A DNA stretch of 64,000 nt from Pseudomonadota bacterium (lineage in GTDB: Bacteria > Pseudomonadota > Gammaproteobacteria > Burkholderiales > Burkholderiaceae_B). Location of the stretch: the NCBI GenBank assembly GCA_023423975.1, contig JAFAEO010000001.1, positions 124,001 through 188,000 of the forward strand. Reading direction: 5' to 3'. The notes under the pieces were generated by a model. The model saw nothing but the letters and a program-made list of their open reading frames with translations. It ran no database searches and was not told the origin of the DNA. How positions within the stretch are numbered: position 1 is the first letter of the stretch; each line of letters starts with the position of its first letter. Of this stretch, positions 25,054 to 33,655 are shown in pieces. The translations under genes and the position numbers were made by a program.

Positions 25054-26292
25054 CTATGGGCCCCTACGTGCAGCTTTAGAATCAAAACCGCGCAGTAATT
25101 TCTGACCTAATTCCTGGTCGATGCTCTGGTCTTTCATCTTGGCGGCAACAACCGCACGCCCGGTTTCACCCGTCATGACAAGGGCTTGTATCGCCACCTT
25201 ACTCAGGTTGTCATTGTCCGATCTGTTCAGGACGACCAGATAAGCCTGCGGCAGGCGAACATCATCCTTCAAACGGCTGCTCGTACTCATCATCAGATCC
25301 CAAACGACGTCAGAATCGTTAGCTGCCTCAATAAGCTTGAAAACTTGGCGCTTTCCAGCCTCTCCTGTCGCAATCAACGCGTCAATGACAGCCATTCGTT
25401 CTTCCGTTCGATTTGCACGAGCAAAAGCCTCTGAGAGGGCTTGGGCAACTTGCGCGCTGCCGTCCGTATATTTCTTCACGTCTCCTGCGGCCACATTGAG
25501 ATCAATCTCCTTCTTCGCAGAAGCGAGATCAAGCAGTGCGGCCTGCAGCAGGCCCTCGGTTTTGCCGGCGCGCCCAAGCGTGCGAGCCGCATTTTTCCGA
25601 CCGGAGGCAACTTCAGAATTCAGCAAGGATTGCAGTTTGACGATCACGTTTTCTGGCAGTTCCGTATCGTAAAGAATCCATGCAAGGTCGCCGGCGAACC
25701 TGTCGTTATCAGTGTTCAACAGCGCCTGTCGCACCAGCGGCAGCATGCCATCACCTTGTGAGCCAATGGCTACCGAGGTTGTCGCTCGCAGCCCTTCGTT
25801 TTCTGTCCGTTCCAGCAGGGCGAGCAATCCCGGAACAAGCTCGGCCGGGTGAGGGGCGATGGACACGGCCAGATTCGCCAGATTGGCTTCCAACGCCAGT
25901 TCCTGCGGTGCCAGTAATGCCTGGCCCGTATATTCGACGAGTTCTGCTGGCACGTTCACCGTGTCGCGCTTGAACTTCGTCTGACCCAAGACTGTTCCGA
26001 GCACATAGCTAGTCAATACCCGCTGCTCGTCGTCTTTGGCGGCAATCAAGCGTTTTGTCAGCACGGGAACAGCATCGTTTCCGAGTGCAGTCATACTGCG
26101 TACCGCAGCATAGAAATCATTTTGGCTTTCTGTTGAAGCCATAGTGTCGAAAGCGGTTTGGATTGTTTCCTCAACTGTGGCTGCGAAACAGACAGTATTG
26201 CCTGCCAACAAAATAACAAAAAGGCATTTGAGTAGCACAGGAAGTTTGATCAACGCTTTGAATCCTCTGGAAATAGCCATAGTTTTTGTCAT
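25054..26292 (-). CDS. Exported HEAT-repeat-like protein of the T6SS island
   Basis: 412 residues from the ATG at 26292; the frame is open to 26397. This start puts a signal peptide (LLKCLFVILLAGNTVCFA) at the N-terminus. The mature part is almost wholly helical, built of repeats of 30-35 residues such as VPVLTKRLIAAKDDEQRVLT, LVPGLLALLERTENEGLRAT and GAGKTEGLLQ-like AGKTEGLLQAALLDLASAKK. This is the pattern of HEAT/Armadillo-type scaffolds that bind other proteins. It would lie in the periplasm, where an immunity or scaffold role is conceivable. It is the last gene of the group behind vgrG, followed by about 250 bases without a gene. Confidence 0.65.
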   Translation of the reverse strand: MTKTMAISRGFKALIKLPVLLKCLFVILLAGNTVCFAATVEETIQTAFDTMASTESQNDFYAAVRSMTALGNDAVPVLTKRLIAAKDDEQRVLTSYVLGTVLGQTKFKRDTVNVPAELVEYTGQALLAPQELALEANLANLAVSIAPHPAELVPGLLALLERTENEGLRATTSVAIGSQGDGMLPLVRQALLNTDNDRFAGDLAWILYDTELPENVIVKLQSLLNSEVASGRKNAARTLGRAGKTEGLLQAALLDLASAKKEIDLNVAAGDVKKYTDGSAQVAQALSEAFARANRTEERMAVIDALIATGEAGKRQVFKLIEAANDSDVVWDLMMSTSSRLKDDVRLPQAYLVVLNRSDNDNLSKVAIQALVMTGETGRAVVAAKMKDQSIDQELGQKLLRGFDSKAARRGP

Positions 26293-26459
26293 GCAAATCC
26301 ATCCGTCTAATCGTTTTGGCAACGCCTTACCAGTCTGGGAAAGTTGAGCAACATCATGATCAAACGCCATATCCTTTAACCTTGCGACCTCTGGCATTGC
26401 TTTATCCCCGTCAAATATTTGAACGTACCGCCCCCAAAGCGAGGCTTACATCGAAACAA

Positions 26460-27053
26460 TCATGCCCGCTCAATAATTTTCATGGCTGGGTGGGCCAGAA
26501 AACCGGATAACTCTCGAGGAAGCAAACTCAGTTGCGCGGGAGTCAGGTTGAACTCAATCTCATTTGAGCGTGCAGCCAAAGAGACATATGTCCTCAAACT
26601 GTCGGCGTAATAACGAGACACATAAGCAGACAACGTTCTATCCGCGAACAAAAACTCGTGATTCATACTGCGCGCTGCCAAAAAAAAGATCTCGTCAAAA
26701 GGCATCGAGAGCTCCAGCTCATTCCAAGCCGCCCAAACCTGGGCAGGAGTCGCATTACGGCACCACGAGACCATGGCTGCACCCACCTGGGTATTCCCCG
26801 CCGCTTTGCAAAGATTTATCCAGGACTCTACCTCAAGGGTTTGAAATTGGCTCCTGATTTTGTCTTGTGCTTCCCCTATCAGCTCGGCAATGGTTACTTC
26901 TCGATTCGTACGGCCACTCTTGATGAATCGCGCACAAAGATTGGCGTTTGAATGGACGATACGCCACAAATCGGGCATGCTTTGACCACCCTCAGAAAGG
27001 ATGGCGCCTGCTAAAGCGGGAGCGTTAGGGTGAGAATCACGGTTGGAAGTCAT
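26460..27053 (-). CDS. Unrecognised protein in the VgrG gene group
   Basis: 197 residues, soluble, no signal peptide and no motif I know. The N-terminal part includes MPDLWRIVHSNANLCARFIK. The middle holds a run resembling a helical-repeat unit (VESWINLCKAAGNTQVGAAM). The C-terminus is rich in leucine (FNLTPAQLSLLPRELSGFL). It lies three bases behind the 276-residue unknown and before the HEAT-like gene, all on the vgrG strand, so the group is likely one transcript. An alternative start at residue 26 (MPDLW) is possible. Confidence 0.55.
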   Translation of the reverse strand: MTSNRDSHPNAPALAGAILSEGGQSMPDLWRIVHSNANLCARFIKSGRTNREVTIAELIGEAQDKIRSQFQTLEVESWINLCKAAGNTQVGAAMVSWCRNATPAQVWAAWNELELSMPFDEIFFLAARSMNHEFLFADRTLSAYVSRYYADSLRTYVSLAARSNEIEFNLTPAQLSLLPRELSGFLAHPAMKIIERA

Positions 27054-27056
27054 CGT

Positions 27057-27887
27057 TTAATCAAAAGGCTGAGGAATCATTCTCGATGGACTGAAATGCG
27101 TGTCCAAAGGAGAGCAACCCGCCGGCGGCAGCGATTGCAAGTACGGGTGAAGGTTAGGAATTTGCAGATAGGGTTGATCGTAGCCGGGCGAAGAGTTTTC
27201 AACGATACAACGCGCCTGCGCCGCTCTGCCCAGCTCCCAGTAAAGATTATGACTGGACTCGAGACTCCACACCCCAACAGCGAGACTGACTCCTGCGGAA
27301 ACCAGGCCAGTACCGGCATTAGCAACATGAACCGGGCCGAAGATGAATTCGCTGTTCAGCGCTCCCCTTACACTGTCATAGCCTTCAATCCTGTATATGC
27401 TCGCTGCGCCAACTACCTCCACCTCGGCACCAGCAATCCCCCCGGGCATTCCGGCCAGGTCTTCCAATGAGAACGGAACAACAGATCGCATGTACTGCGG
27501 GATGGCCTTCTTCATTCTTTCGTAAAGCGCCATGCCGGAAGTCACATTACTCTGTTCGCTCTCCATTTTGGCGGCATCGTATGACTTTTTGCCATTACCA
27601 ACCAGATCATTTGCTTTATCGAGCGCAAGCGCCTCCCTGGCACCACCTCCCACTGCTTTGAAAAGCTTGCCAATGGGCAGACTGGCCGATAGCCCGCAAT
27701 TCAAAATATTCGCAATTCCAATGCTCATGCTATCGAGCCCGAGGAAAATGAAGCTGTGGTATCCACAACCTATCGCAAAACTGCCTTCATATGAAACAAG
27801 CCATCTTTGCGATTTGGTGGCCATATTGCCAACCCATTGATCAGGCTTGGTTATGTCATTGCCAAAAGGGAACTTGTTATCGCTCAT
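27057..27887 (-). CDS. Unrecognised protein with hydrophobic segments, T6SS effector candidate
   Basis: 276 residues. Hydrophobic stretches lie near residues 35-75 (FAIGCGYHSFIFLGLDSMSI) and 205-225 (GTGLVSAGVSLAVGVW); there is no N-terminal signal peptide. Glycine-rich runs such as AGMPGGIAGAEVEVVGAAS lie between them. A protein without signal peptide but with paired hydrophobic hairpins, encoded two genes behind vgrG, would fit a membrane-acting effector. A structural role is equally possible. One base separates it from the upstream small exported gene. I know no family that matches. Confidence 0.5.
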   Translation of the reverse strand: MSDNKFPFGNDITKPDQWVGNMATKSQRWLVSYEGSFAIGCGYHSFIFLGLDSMSIGIANILNCGLSASLPIGKLFKAVGGGAREALALDKANDLVGNGKKSYDAAKMESEQSNVTSGMALYERMKKAIPQYMRSVVPFSLEDLAGMPGGIAGAEVEVVGAASIYRIEGYDSVRGALNSEFIFGPVHVANAGTGLVSAGVSLAVGVWSLESSHNLYWELGRAAQARCIVENSSPGYDQPYLQIPNLHPYLQSLPPAGCSPLDTHFSPSRMIPQPFD

Positions 27888-27888
27888 G

Positions 27889-28356
27889 TTATTGACCGGC
27901 GGGAGCTAAAAAACAATATTTTTTCTCTCTGAACTGCATTCCCACATAAGGACAATCATTCCAATGTGCTTTCAGGCACGCCTGTTCAGGTTGTGCCATT
28001 TCGTTCAGTGTGCATTTTTCGCTCTCGCACGTCGTTGTATAAACTTTCCCACTCTCGGTGTGACCCGCAGCGATGACCGTTTTATCCTTGGGCAGCGACA
28101 TGGCAGCAAAAGCATCAATCAGCTTTTGCTGCTGCGCCAGCGTGCCGGAGTCCGGCTGTTGGGAAAGCGTCATTTCGCCTGCCAGAAGCATATTCTTGGT
28201 GTAGTCGTCAAATTGCTCTTTGGAGCAGGAAAGCTGACCATTTTCCGACACAAGGGCGGCTTCGCTCTTTTTTCCTGCCAAGAGTGCTGTGCCCAATAGT
28301 ACGGCAAACAATAAAAACATTATTCCGGTTGAAATAAGGCGTTGGCTTACTTTCAT
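27889..28356 (-). CDS. Small exported cysteine-rich protein behind vgrG
   Basis: 155 residues. Residues 8-28 are a strong hydrophobic segment (ISTGIMFLLFAVLLGTALLAG), either an uncleaved anchor or a signal peptide. The remaining 125 residues are hydrophilic and contain six cysteines (LSCSK, TTCESEKC, QAC, NDC, KYC), which would suit disulphides in the periplasm. It begins nine bases behind the vgrG stop. Periplasmic proteins encoded behind vgrG are often immunity proteins against cell-wall or membrane toxins; that is inference. Family unknown. Confidence 0.55.
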   Translation of the reverse strand: MKVSQRLISTGIMFLLFAVLLGTALLAGKKSEAALVSENGQLSCSKEQFDDYTKNMLLAGEMTLSQQPDSGTLAQQQKLIDAFAAMSLPKDKTVIAAGHTESGKVYTTTCESEKCTLNEMAQPEQACLKAHWNDCPYVGMQFREKKYCFLAPAGQ

Positions 28357-28365
28357 AATTTAAAT

Positions 28366-30525
28366 TCAGTTGAGGTTAATTTTCGCGGAGGACATCGCGA
28401 TTTCATTCTTGGCTTGCATCTCAATGCCATTTTCGAAATTCAGAAAGAGGGTATCGCCACTCAGTCTGATGAATCCATCGGAAGTTAAGCGTAACTCCGA
28501 TTTTCCGACTTGAACATGAAACTCGCCATTCGACGTAAAAGACACTGTATCACCCGCATCTCCTGACAAGTGCGAGCCTGAAACAAGTTGAATAGAATGT
28601 CCGGCCTGCTCAACGATGGTGCTGCCGACCGATACCGTTTTTGATATCCCGACAAATTGCGTTTTCACGCCGGCTGTCGCCTCGTTGATCGCCTGATCCG
28701 CAAACAGCGAGTACACCCCGCGCCCCAGTTGATTGATGCCGGGAATGGGCAACGATTTTGCGATGTCGGAAATACCTTCTACCAACTTTCGGAACGATTT
28801 GGAAAGCATTCGACCGATTCCGCTGGGCCCCACGTGCAAGGTCATGTTCCCATGGACGGATTCACTGTGGTTTCCATCTACTTCGATGGCCTTATGATTC
28901 CCGACAGATTGGACCCAGTTATTATCAATTCTCTCGGTATGATTGTTTTTAGTCTTCTCGTTTCGATCTTTCTGCGCGTGTATATAAATCTCTTCGCGGC
29001 CGGTTTTGTCTTCGAACCGAAAGGCATTGGCAGTGTAATAGTTGCCGCCGGGACTGGAGCGTGAATAAATCCCCATTTGGGTCTCATTCTCCGGCAGTTT
29101 CCACGGCGGCATCATCGCCGCGTTGTACACCCGGCCTGTAATAATCGGCGCATCAGGATCCCCGTTCAGGAAATCTACAATGACTTCATCACCAATGCGC
29201 GGTACCTGGATCGCCCCGAAGTTACTACTGGCCCAACTGCTCGAAACCCGGATCCAGCACGAACTGTTCTCGTCTTTTTTGTCGTATCGGTCCCAATGGA
29301 AATGCACCTTGACCTGGCCATATTCATTGGTCCAGATCTCTTTACCCTGGGGACCAACGACCACCGCCGTCTGCGGGCCCTGGGTACGGGGCTTGCGCGT
29401 GATGCGCGGTGGCCGGAATGGCAAGGTGGCACATTGTACAGTCAGATCAAACACGCAGCGCCGACCGTTTTGTGCCGCCTCATCTGGCGAGCTGACTGAA
29501 TGGTAGTTGTTCTCTTTCAGATCGTAGCGGGTGCCCAGCACCACATATTCGCGGTTTTCTTCTGTACGGGGGCAGCGAACCAGATTAAACAGCGAACCGG
29601 TGACTACACCCCGCGCCGTGCTGCGCAGCGTCCGGGTATCGCGAACATGGTGTTGTTCCTGCATGCGCTGGCGTGCGTAGCGCTCACCCAGCGGATTTTC
29701 GCCATAATTGCCCGGCCATTCATACACTTCCGCTTCATTATGCGAGTGATCCAGCTTGATCTGCTGGCGCGCCGCCAGGTCTGCTTTGGGTGTGGCGAAG
29801 TTGTAATCGTTGGTGGTGTATTGCCCTGGCCTCAGATCCTGAAACACCGCCACATGTGTCATATAGTCCTGCTGTGGCAGCGTCAGTTTGTCTTCGGTGA
29901 AATACGGCACATGTTCGTAGCCATCTACCGGCTTGTGGCTCTGGATTTCGTCGCTCATGACCAGCGTGTGCTTTTCCTGCTCATGACGAAAGTAATAATG
30001 AATGCCTTCGGCCTCCAGCAGTCTGCTCACAAACTGAAAATCAGTTTCGTCATATTGCACGCAATAGACACGCGGCGTGTAGCTTTCTACCAAGTCGAAC
30101 TCAAACGCATAGCCATAGGGCGCCAGCACCTGTTTGATGGTCTCTGGCACAGACTGGTTCTGGTAGATGCGGAATTCTTTTTTGTGTGTCGCCAGCCAGA
30201 ACCAGGGCACCACACGCGCTTCGTACACAAAGTAACGATCCACCTCGCCTTCCTGACCTACCAGCGCAAAACTGGCAATCACGCCGTTGATATGCCGGGG
30301 CGCTGCCGCCGTTTCGATGGTCAAAGTCAGGGATTTACCAAGCAGCGCCCGCACATCGACCTGCATCGAGCGATGCAGCAGGCGTACGGTATAGTCGGAA
30401 AGAGTAGACATCCCGTCGGTGCCTTGCATGGCGTCAAACAGGAATTGGGCACTATCAGCCGCAATGGAGACCCTGATCAGCCGGTCAGGGTTAATTATGT
30501 TCGATATATTTATATTCGCAGACAT
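28366..30525 (-). CDS. vgrG: Type VI secretion spike protein VgrG (TssI)
   Basis: 719 residues. The N-terminal gp27/gp44-like part runs to about residue 390 (LLHRSMQVDVRALLGKSLTL, FQFVSRLLEAEGIHYYFRHE). It is followed by the OB-fold gp5 part (RITRKPRTQGPQTAVVVGPQ, WTNEYGQVKVHFHWDRYDK) and then IQVPRIGDEVIVDFLNGDPD, the most conserved VgrG motif. The C-terminal beta-helix carries the usual G-rich repeats (EKTKNNHTERIDNNW, GNHSESVHGNMTLHVG) and ends in a DUF2345-like unit without an obvious enzymatic extension. It trimerises at the tip of the Hcp tube. No other core T6SS gene lies here, so this is an orphan vgrG island that depends on a secretion system encoded elsewhere. Confidence 0.96.
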   Translation of the reverse strand: MSANINISNIINPDRLIRVSIAADSAQFLFDAMQGTDGMSTLSDYTVRLLHRSMQVDVRALLGKSLTLTIETAAAPRHINGVIASFALVGQEGEVDRYFVYEARVVPWFWLATHKKEFRIYQNQSVPETIKQVLAPYGYAFEFDLVESYTPRVYCVQYDETDFQFVSRLLEAEGIHYYFRHEQEKHTLVMSDEIQSHKPVDGYEHVPYFTEDKLTLPQQDYMTHVAVFQDLRPGQYTTNDYNFATPKADLAARQQIKLDHSHNEAEVYEWPGNYGENPLGERYARQRMQEQHHVRDTRTLRSTARGVVTGSLFNLVRCPRTEENREYVVLGTRYDLKENNYHSVSSPDEAAQNGRRCVFDLTVQCATLPFRPPRITRKPRTQGPQTAVVVGPQGKEIWTNEYGQVKVHFHWDRYDKKDENSSCWIRVSSSWASSNFGAIQVPRIGDEVIVDFLNGDPDAPIITGRVYNAAMMPPWKLPENETQMGIYSRSSPGGNYYTANAFRFEDKTGREEIYIHAQKDRNEKTKNNHTERIDNNWVQSVGNHKAIEVDGNHSESVHGNMTLHVGPSGIGRMLSKSFRKLVEGISDIAKSLPIPGINQLGRGVYSLFADQAINEATAGVKTQFVGISKTVSVGSTIVEQAGHSIQLVSGSHLSGDAGDTVSFTSNGEFHVQVGKSELRLTSDGFIRLSGDTLFLNFENGIEMQAKNEIAMSSAKINLN

Positions 30526-30532
30526 CTAGCGT

Positions 30533-30555
30533 GGCGGGTGTGCGTCCCACCCGCC
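30533..30555. promoter_or_regulatory. GC-rich hairpin in the vgrG leader
   Basis: Arms GGCGGGTG and CACCCGCC with a seven-base loop, ending eight bases before the vgrG start codon on the minus strand. On the plus strand the stem is followed by CCTTTT. In a vgrG transcript the stem would sit where the ribosome-binding site is expected, and no clear Shine-Dalgarno sequence is seen. It may limit translation of vgrG or end transcription coming from the other side. Confidence 0.4.
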
Positions 30556-30768
30556 CCTTTTAATATAGAAACGTTCTTATTTATTTAGAAACAGCCACTT
30601 ACAGCGAATTATAAATAACCCAGGCAGCCAGCGATATACTTTTTTACAAACGCTTTCAAACTTGGGACCCAACGCATTTGCTTGCTCGCTGGCAGGCAAT
30701 GTTGGCGTTATTACCACCAATGTGGTCAAATCCATACTCACTGACAAGCAACATCCAAAAACAAGACA

Positions 30769-31359
30769 ATGACTTCTTCTTCCAGGCTGGACCAGGCTCA
30801 CAGCGCCTTTGATGCCGTCAACAGAACCGACCCCAACATTTTCAACTGGCAGGGGGAAGACTGGCCACGTGAGTTGTTCCTGGCCACGAAACTGACCGAG
30901 TGGGTCCAAAAACTGGCCCCAAATGCGTCCGAACCCCTGCAACTGGCCGCGCGCTGCCAGCATATCGGTCGCTGGCAGATCCCCCGCCGTGAGTATCCGG
31001 AAGGACGTATTGGTTACCTGACCTGGCGCAAGGCCCTGGCCCAGCACCATGCCGACATGGCAGCACGTATGCTCAGTGAATTAGCGTACGATGCTCCAAC
31101 GATCGAGCGGGTAAAAGCGATTGTTCTCAAACGCGGTATCAAGCAGGATGCCGATGTACAGATCATGGAAAATGCCCTGTGCCTGGTCTTTCTGCAATAT
31201 CAGTTCGAAGCATTCCGGCTGGAAAATGAAGAGAAAATCGTGAGCATTATTCAAAAGTCATTGCTCAAGATGGATGACGCAGGACGCCAGCAGGCACTGA
31301 CGCTGGATTACAGTCCTGCCGGGCTTGCGGTGATTAACGAGGCGCTGTCGGGGCTGTAG
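30769..31359 (+). CDS. DUF4202 family protein
   Basis: 196 residues. The pattern SRLDQAHSAFDAVNRTDPN, LAARCQHIGRWQIPRREYPE and GIKQDADVQIMENALCLVFL is characteristic of DUF4202. The H and E/D residues in the CQHIGRW and LVFLQYQFE segments recall an HD-like metal site, but activity has not been established for the family as far as I know. It is a soluble cytoplasmic protein. It stands alone, divergent from vgrG and followed by the ParDE pair, so neighbours give no hint of its role. Confidence 0.85.
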   Translation: MTSSSRLDQAHSAFDAVNRTDPNIFNWQGEDWPRELFLATKLTEWVQKLAPNASEPLQLAARCQHIGRWQIPRREYPEGRIGYLTWRKALAQHHADMAARMLSELAYDAPTIERVKAIVLKRGIKQDADVQIMENALCLVFLQYQFEAFRLENEEKIVSIIQKSLLKMDDAGRQQALTLDYSPAGLAVINEALSGL

Positions 31360-31425
31360 TTCTGTGTTGCGACGATCGCGGGTGCGATAGCATACGCGGG
31401 TTGCCAATCCGGCATTTCGAAAATA

Positions 31426-31440
31426 TAATAACAATTATTA
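31426..31440. promoter_or_regulatory. Palindromic operator candidate upstream of parDE
   Basis: A perfect inverted repeat, TAATAA-CAA-TTATTA, lies 20 bases before the parD start in an AT-rich stretch that continues with CCTATTATTATTAAATA. The ribbon-helix-helix domain of ParD normally binds such a site and shuts down its own operon, with ParE as co-repressor. It overlaps the likely -10 region. Confidence 0.5.
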
Positions 31441-31460
31441 CCTATTATTATTAAATACTT

Positions 31461-31718
31461 ATGCCAACAAGCATTGCTTTGAGCACGCACTTTGAAGTGT
31501 TCATACGCCAGCAAGTAGAATCGGGCCGTTATAACAACGCCAGCGAAGTCGTGCGCGCCGGTTTGCGTCTGCTGGAAGATCAGGAACGCCTCAACAACGT
31601 CAAACTGGCCGAGCTTCGCCAGTCTATCGCCACTGGCATGCAAAGTGGTGATGAAAAAGACGCAAGCGAAGTGCTTAATCGCCTTGAGGCTAAGTACAGG
31701 AATCAATCAAGCCTCTGA
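31461..31718 (+). CDS. parD: ParD-family antitoxin
   Basis: 85 residues. The N-terminal 40 residues form a ribbon-helix-helix DNA-binding domain (TSIALSTHFEVFIRQQVESG, then RYNNASEVVRAGLRLLE), typical of the CC2985-type ParD group. The C-terminal half is the toxin-binding tail. It neutralises ParE and represses the operon. The parE gene starts six bases after its stop, so both are made from one transcript. Confidence 0.92.
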   Translation: MPTSIALSTHFEVFIRQQVESGRYNNASEVVRAGLRLLEDQERLNNVKLAELRQSIATGMQSGDEKDASEVLNRLEAKYRNQSSL

Positions 31719-31724
31719 TCGTCA

Positions 31725-32018
31725 ATGCAGAACGTCCGTTTCTCGTCTACTGCCCAAGCCGATCTCGAAGCTATAGGCGACTATATCGCACAGGATAGCC
31801 CTGCTCGCGCATTGACTTTCATTGCTGAGCTACGCCAGCAGTGCCACAAGATCGCAACAAGGCCACTCGCTTATCGCTCACGGTCTGACATCAGTAAAGG
31901 GTTACGTTCATGCCCTTATGGCAATTACGTAATTTTCTTTCTACCACGTGCGATTGATGTTCTCATTGTCCGCATACTCCATGGTGCACAAGACATTTAC
32001 GCTCAGTTTCGCGAGTGA
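31725..32018 (+). CDS. parE: ParE-family toxin
   Basis: 97 residues of the RelE/ParE fold: VRFSSTAQADLEAIGDYIAQ at the start, FIAELRQQCHKIA in the helical hairpin and LRSCPYGNYVIFF followed by VLIVRILHGAQD at the end. ParE proteins poison DNA gyrase and are held in check by ParD. The sequence looks intact and of normal length. The pair may simply stabilise this stretch of chromosome next to the T6SS island. Confidence 0.92.
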   Translation: MQNVRFSSTAQADLEAIGDYIAQDSPARALTFIAELRQQCHKIATRPLAYRSRSDISKGLRSCPYGNYVIFFLPRAIDVLIVRILHGAQDIYAQFRE

Positions 32019-32051
32019 TCAGCTCCCCCTTGCTCAGATTTCCGGCTCAAG

Positions 32052-33566
32052 TCATTTAGCACCCACGGGAATAATCGGCACAACCCCCTTGTGTATATAA
32101 TCGCCCGTACTATCTATGGCAACCGTCGCCGGAAAGTCGCGGACTTCAAACTCATAAATGGCTTCCATACCAAGGTCCTCGAAAGCGACAACACGAGACT
32201 GTGTAATGGTTTTGGCGATCAGGTATGCTGCGCCACCGACAGCGCTCAAATAAGCAGTGCCAGTCTTTTTGATTACATCAATGGCCTGCCGACTCCGTTC
32301 TGCCTTGCCAATGGAAATGAGCAGCCCGGCCTTGTCGATGAAATCTTCCAGATAGGCATCCATGCGATTGGACGTCGTCGGGCCGGCCGGTCCCACCACT
32401 TCATCGCCGGTGGCATCTACGGGTCCCACATAGTAAACAGCACGCCCGCTCAATGACACAGGCAGAGGCTGATTGTGACGCAACATATTCGCAATGCGTT
32501 TATGTGCAGCATCGCGCGCCGTGAGCATTTTGCCCGATAGCAGCAACATGTCCCCTGCCCTCCAGCTTCTCACCTCTTCTTTGGTAAGCGTATCCAGATT
32601 GACTGCAATAGACTCGGCGACGTTGACCGTATCCGGAATATCCGTCCACAGGCTTTCGTCACGAACCGGCAGGCACGCCGCCCCGCTTCCATCCAATTCA
32701 AATGTCATATAGCGAGTGGCGGCGCAATTGGGAACAATGGCAACGGGAAGCATGGCGGCGTGGCACGGTGCATGGCGTAGTTTGATGTCCAGCACGGTGG
32801 ACTTGCCGCCTAACCCCTGGGCACCGATATTCAGTTCGTTATTGATACGCTCGTACAGCGAGAGCCGCAAGCGTTCGTAATCATCAAGCGTGCTCTTGTG
32901 CTTCAGTTGCTGAATATCAATGGGCTGGTGCAGCGACTCCTTGGCCATTTGCATTGCCTGCTCCGGGCTGCCGCCCAGGCCAATGCCCAGCACGCCGGGC
33001 GGGCACCAGCCCGCGCCCAGTGTCGGCATTTGTTCCAGCACCCAGTCCTCTACGGATTCGTTCGGATTCAGCATAGCAAACCGGGCCTTGACGTCGCCCC
33101 CGCCCCCCTTAGCGCTCACGGTAACGCGCAAGGCGTCGCCCCGGCACATGGTGATATGCAGCACTGCCGGCGCGTTATTGCCGGTATTTTTGCGCGCACC
33201 CAGCGGCTCGCCCACCGTGGTCGCCCGCAAGGGATTGTTTGGTTGAGTGTAGGCTGCAATAACGGCGTTGTCGGCCACTTCCTGCAATGACGGCATGGGC
33301 TGCGCGTCGGATGAAAAATCCACGTCCATGCCGATTTGCAGCAACACATGTGCAATACCCGTGTCCTGGCAGATCGGACGCCTGGCCGACGCACTCAGCT
33401 TGCTATTGATCAGAATTTGCAGGATGGCGTTTTTGGCATAGCGGTTGTCTTCTTCAATATAGGCCTGCTTCAGGGCGCGAACGTAGTCAGGCGGATGATG
33501 ATGACTGACATATTGCAAGGCACTGGCAATGCTTTTTTCCAGATCTTCCAGGCGTATGGTTTTCAT
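32052..33566 (-). CDS. Fumarate hydratase, class I (iron-sulphur type)
   Basis: 504 residues. The N-terminal alpha-type domain holds C65 in RRPICQDTGIAHVLLQ, GGGGDVKARFAMLNP and GAGWCPPGVLGIGLGG. The C-terminal beta-type domain holds the VGPAGPTTSNRMDAYLEDF segment. Three cysteines (PICQD, GWCPP, VPNCAA) match the three ligands of the (4Fe-4S) cluster. It should convert fumarate and malate, though members also hydrate tartrate, mesaconate or related dicarboxylates. The neighbouring GntR regulator and TRAP dicarboxylate transporter support a role in growth on an imported C4 acid rather than housekeeping. It is somewhat shorter than FumA of Escherichia coli. Confidence 0.9.
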   Translation of the reverse strand: MKTIRLEDLEKSIASALQYVSHHHPPDYVRALKQAYIEEDNRYAKNAILQILINSKLSASARRPICQDTGIAHVLLQIGMDVDFSSDAQPMPSLQEVADNAVIAAYTQPNNPLRATTVGEPLGARKNTGNNAPAVLHITMCRGDALRVTVSAKGGGGDVKARFAMLNPNESVEDWVLEQMPTLGAGWCPPGVLGIGLGGSPEQAMQMAKESLHQPIDIQQLKHKSTLDDYERLRLSLYERINNELNIGAQGLGGKSTVLDIKLRHAPCHAAMLPVAIVPNCAATRYMTFELDGSGAACLPVRDESLWTDIPDTVNVAESIAVNLDTLTKEEVRSWRAGDMLLLSGKMLTARDAAHKRIANMLRHNQPLPVSLSGRAVYYVGPVDATGDEVVGPAGPTTSNRMDAYLEDFIDKAGLLISIGKAERSRQAIDVIKKTGTAYLSAVGGAAYLIAKTITQSRVVAFEDLGMEAIYEFEVRDFPATVAIDSTGDYIHKGVVPIIPVGAK

Positions 33567-33569
33567 GTG

Positions 33570-33655
33570 TCACTGAAGCTCAATGCCGGCTTGCTTGATA
33601 ACGTCGGCCCATTTGCCGATTTCCGACTGGGTAAACTTCTGAAATGCTGGCCTGC
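33570..33655 (-). pseudogene. C-terminal remnant of a Bug/TctC receptor gene
   Basis: Between the fumarase start and the GntR stop the minus strand reads RPAFQKFTQSEIGKWADVIK followed by QAGIELQ and TGA at 33570-33572. This is the standard last helix and tail of Bug-type tricarboxylate receptors; compare SEVSKWAEVVKATNLKID in the gene at 44300. Nothing else of the gene remains, so a deletion has removed about 300 codons between the regulator and this stub. It suggests that the fumarase operon once had its own Bug receptor, now replaced in position by the TRAP system. Confidence 0.75.

Noticed and set aside
29500..30588. A 362-residue open frame on the plus strand opposite vgrG.
   Set aside because: It lies wholly against a clear VgrG gene, has no domain, and its composition (many H, R and I residues) is that of a mirror reading.
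21517..30768. Whether the T6SS island is a mobile element with integrase, transposase or attachment sites.
   Set aside because: I found no recombinase gene, no tRNA gene and no obvious flanking direct repeats; the island differs only in base composition and gene content.
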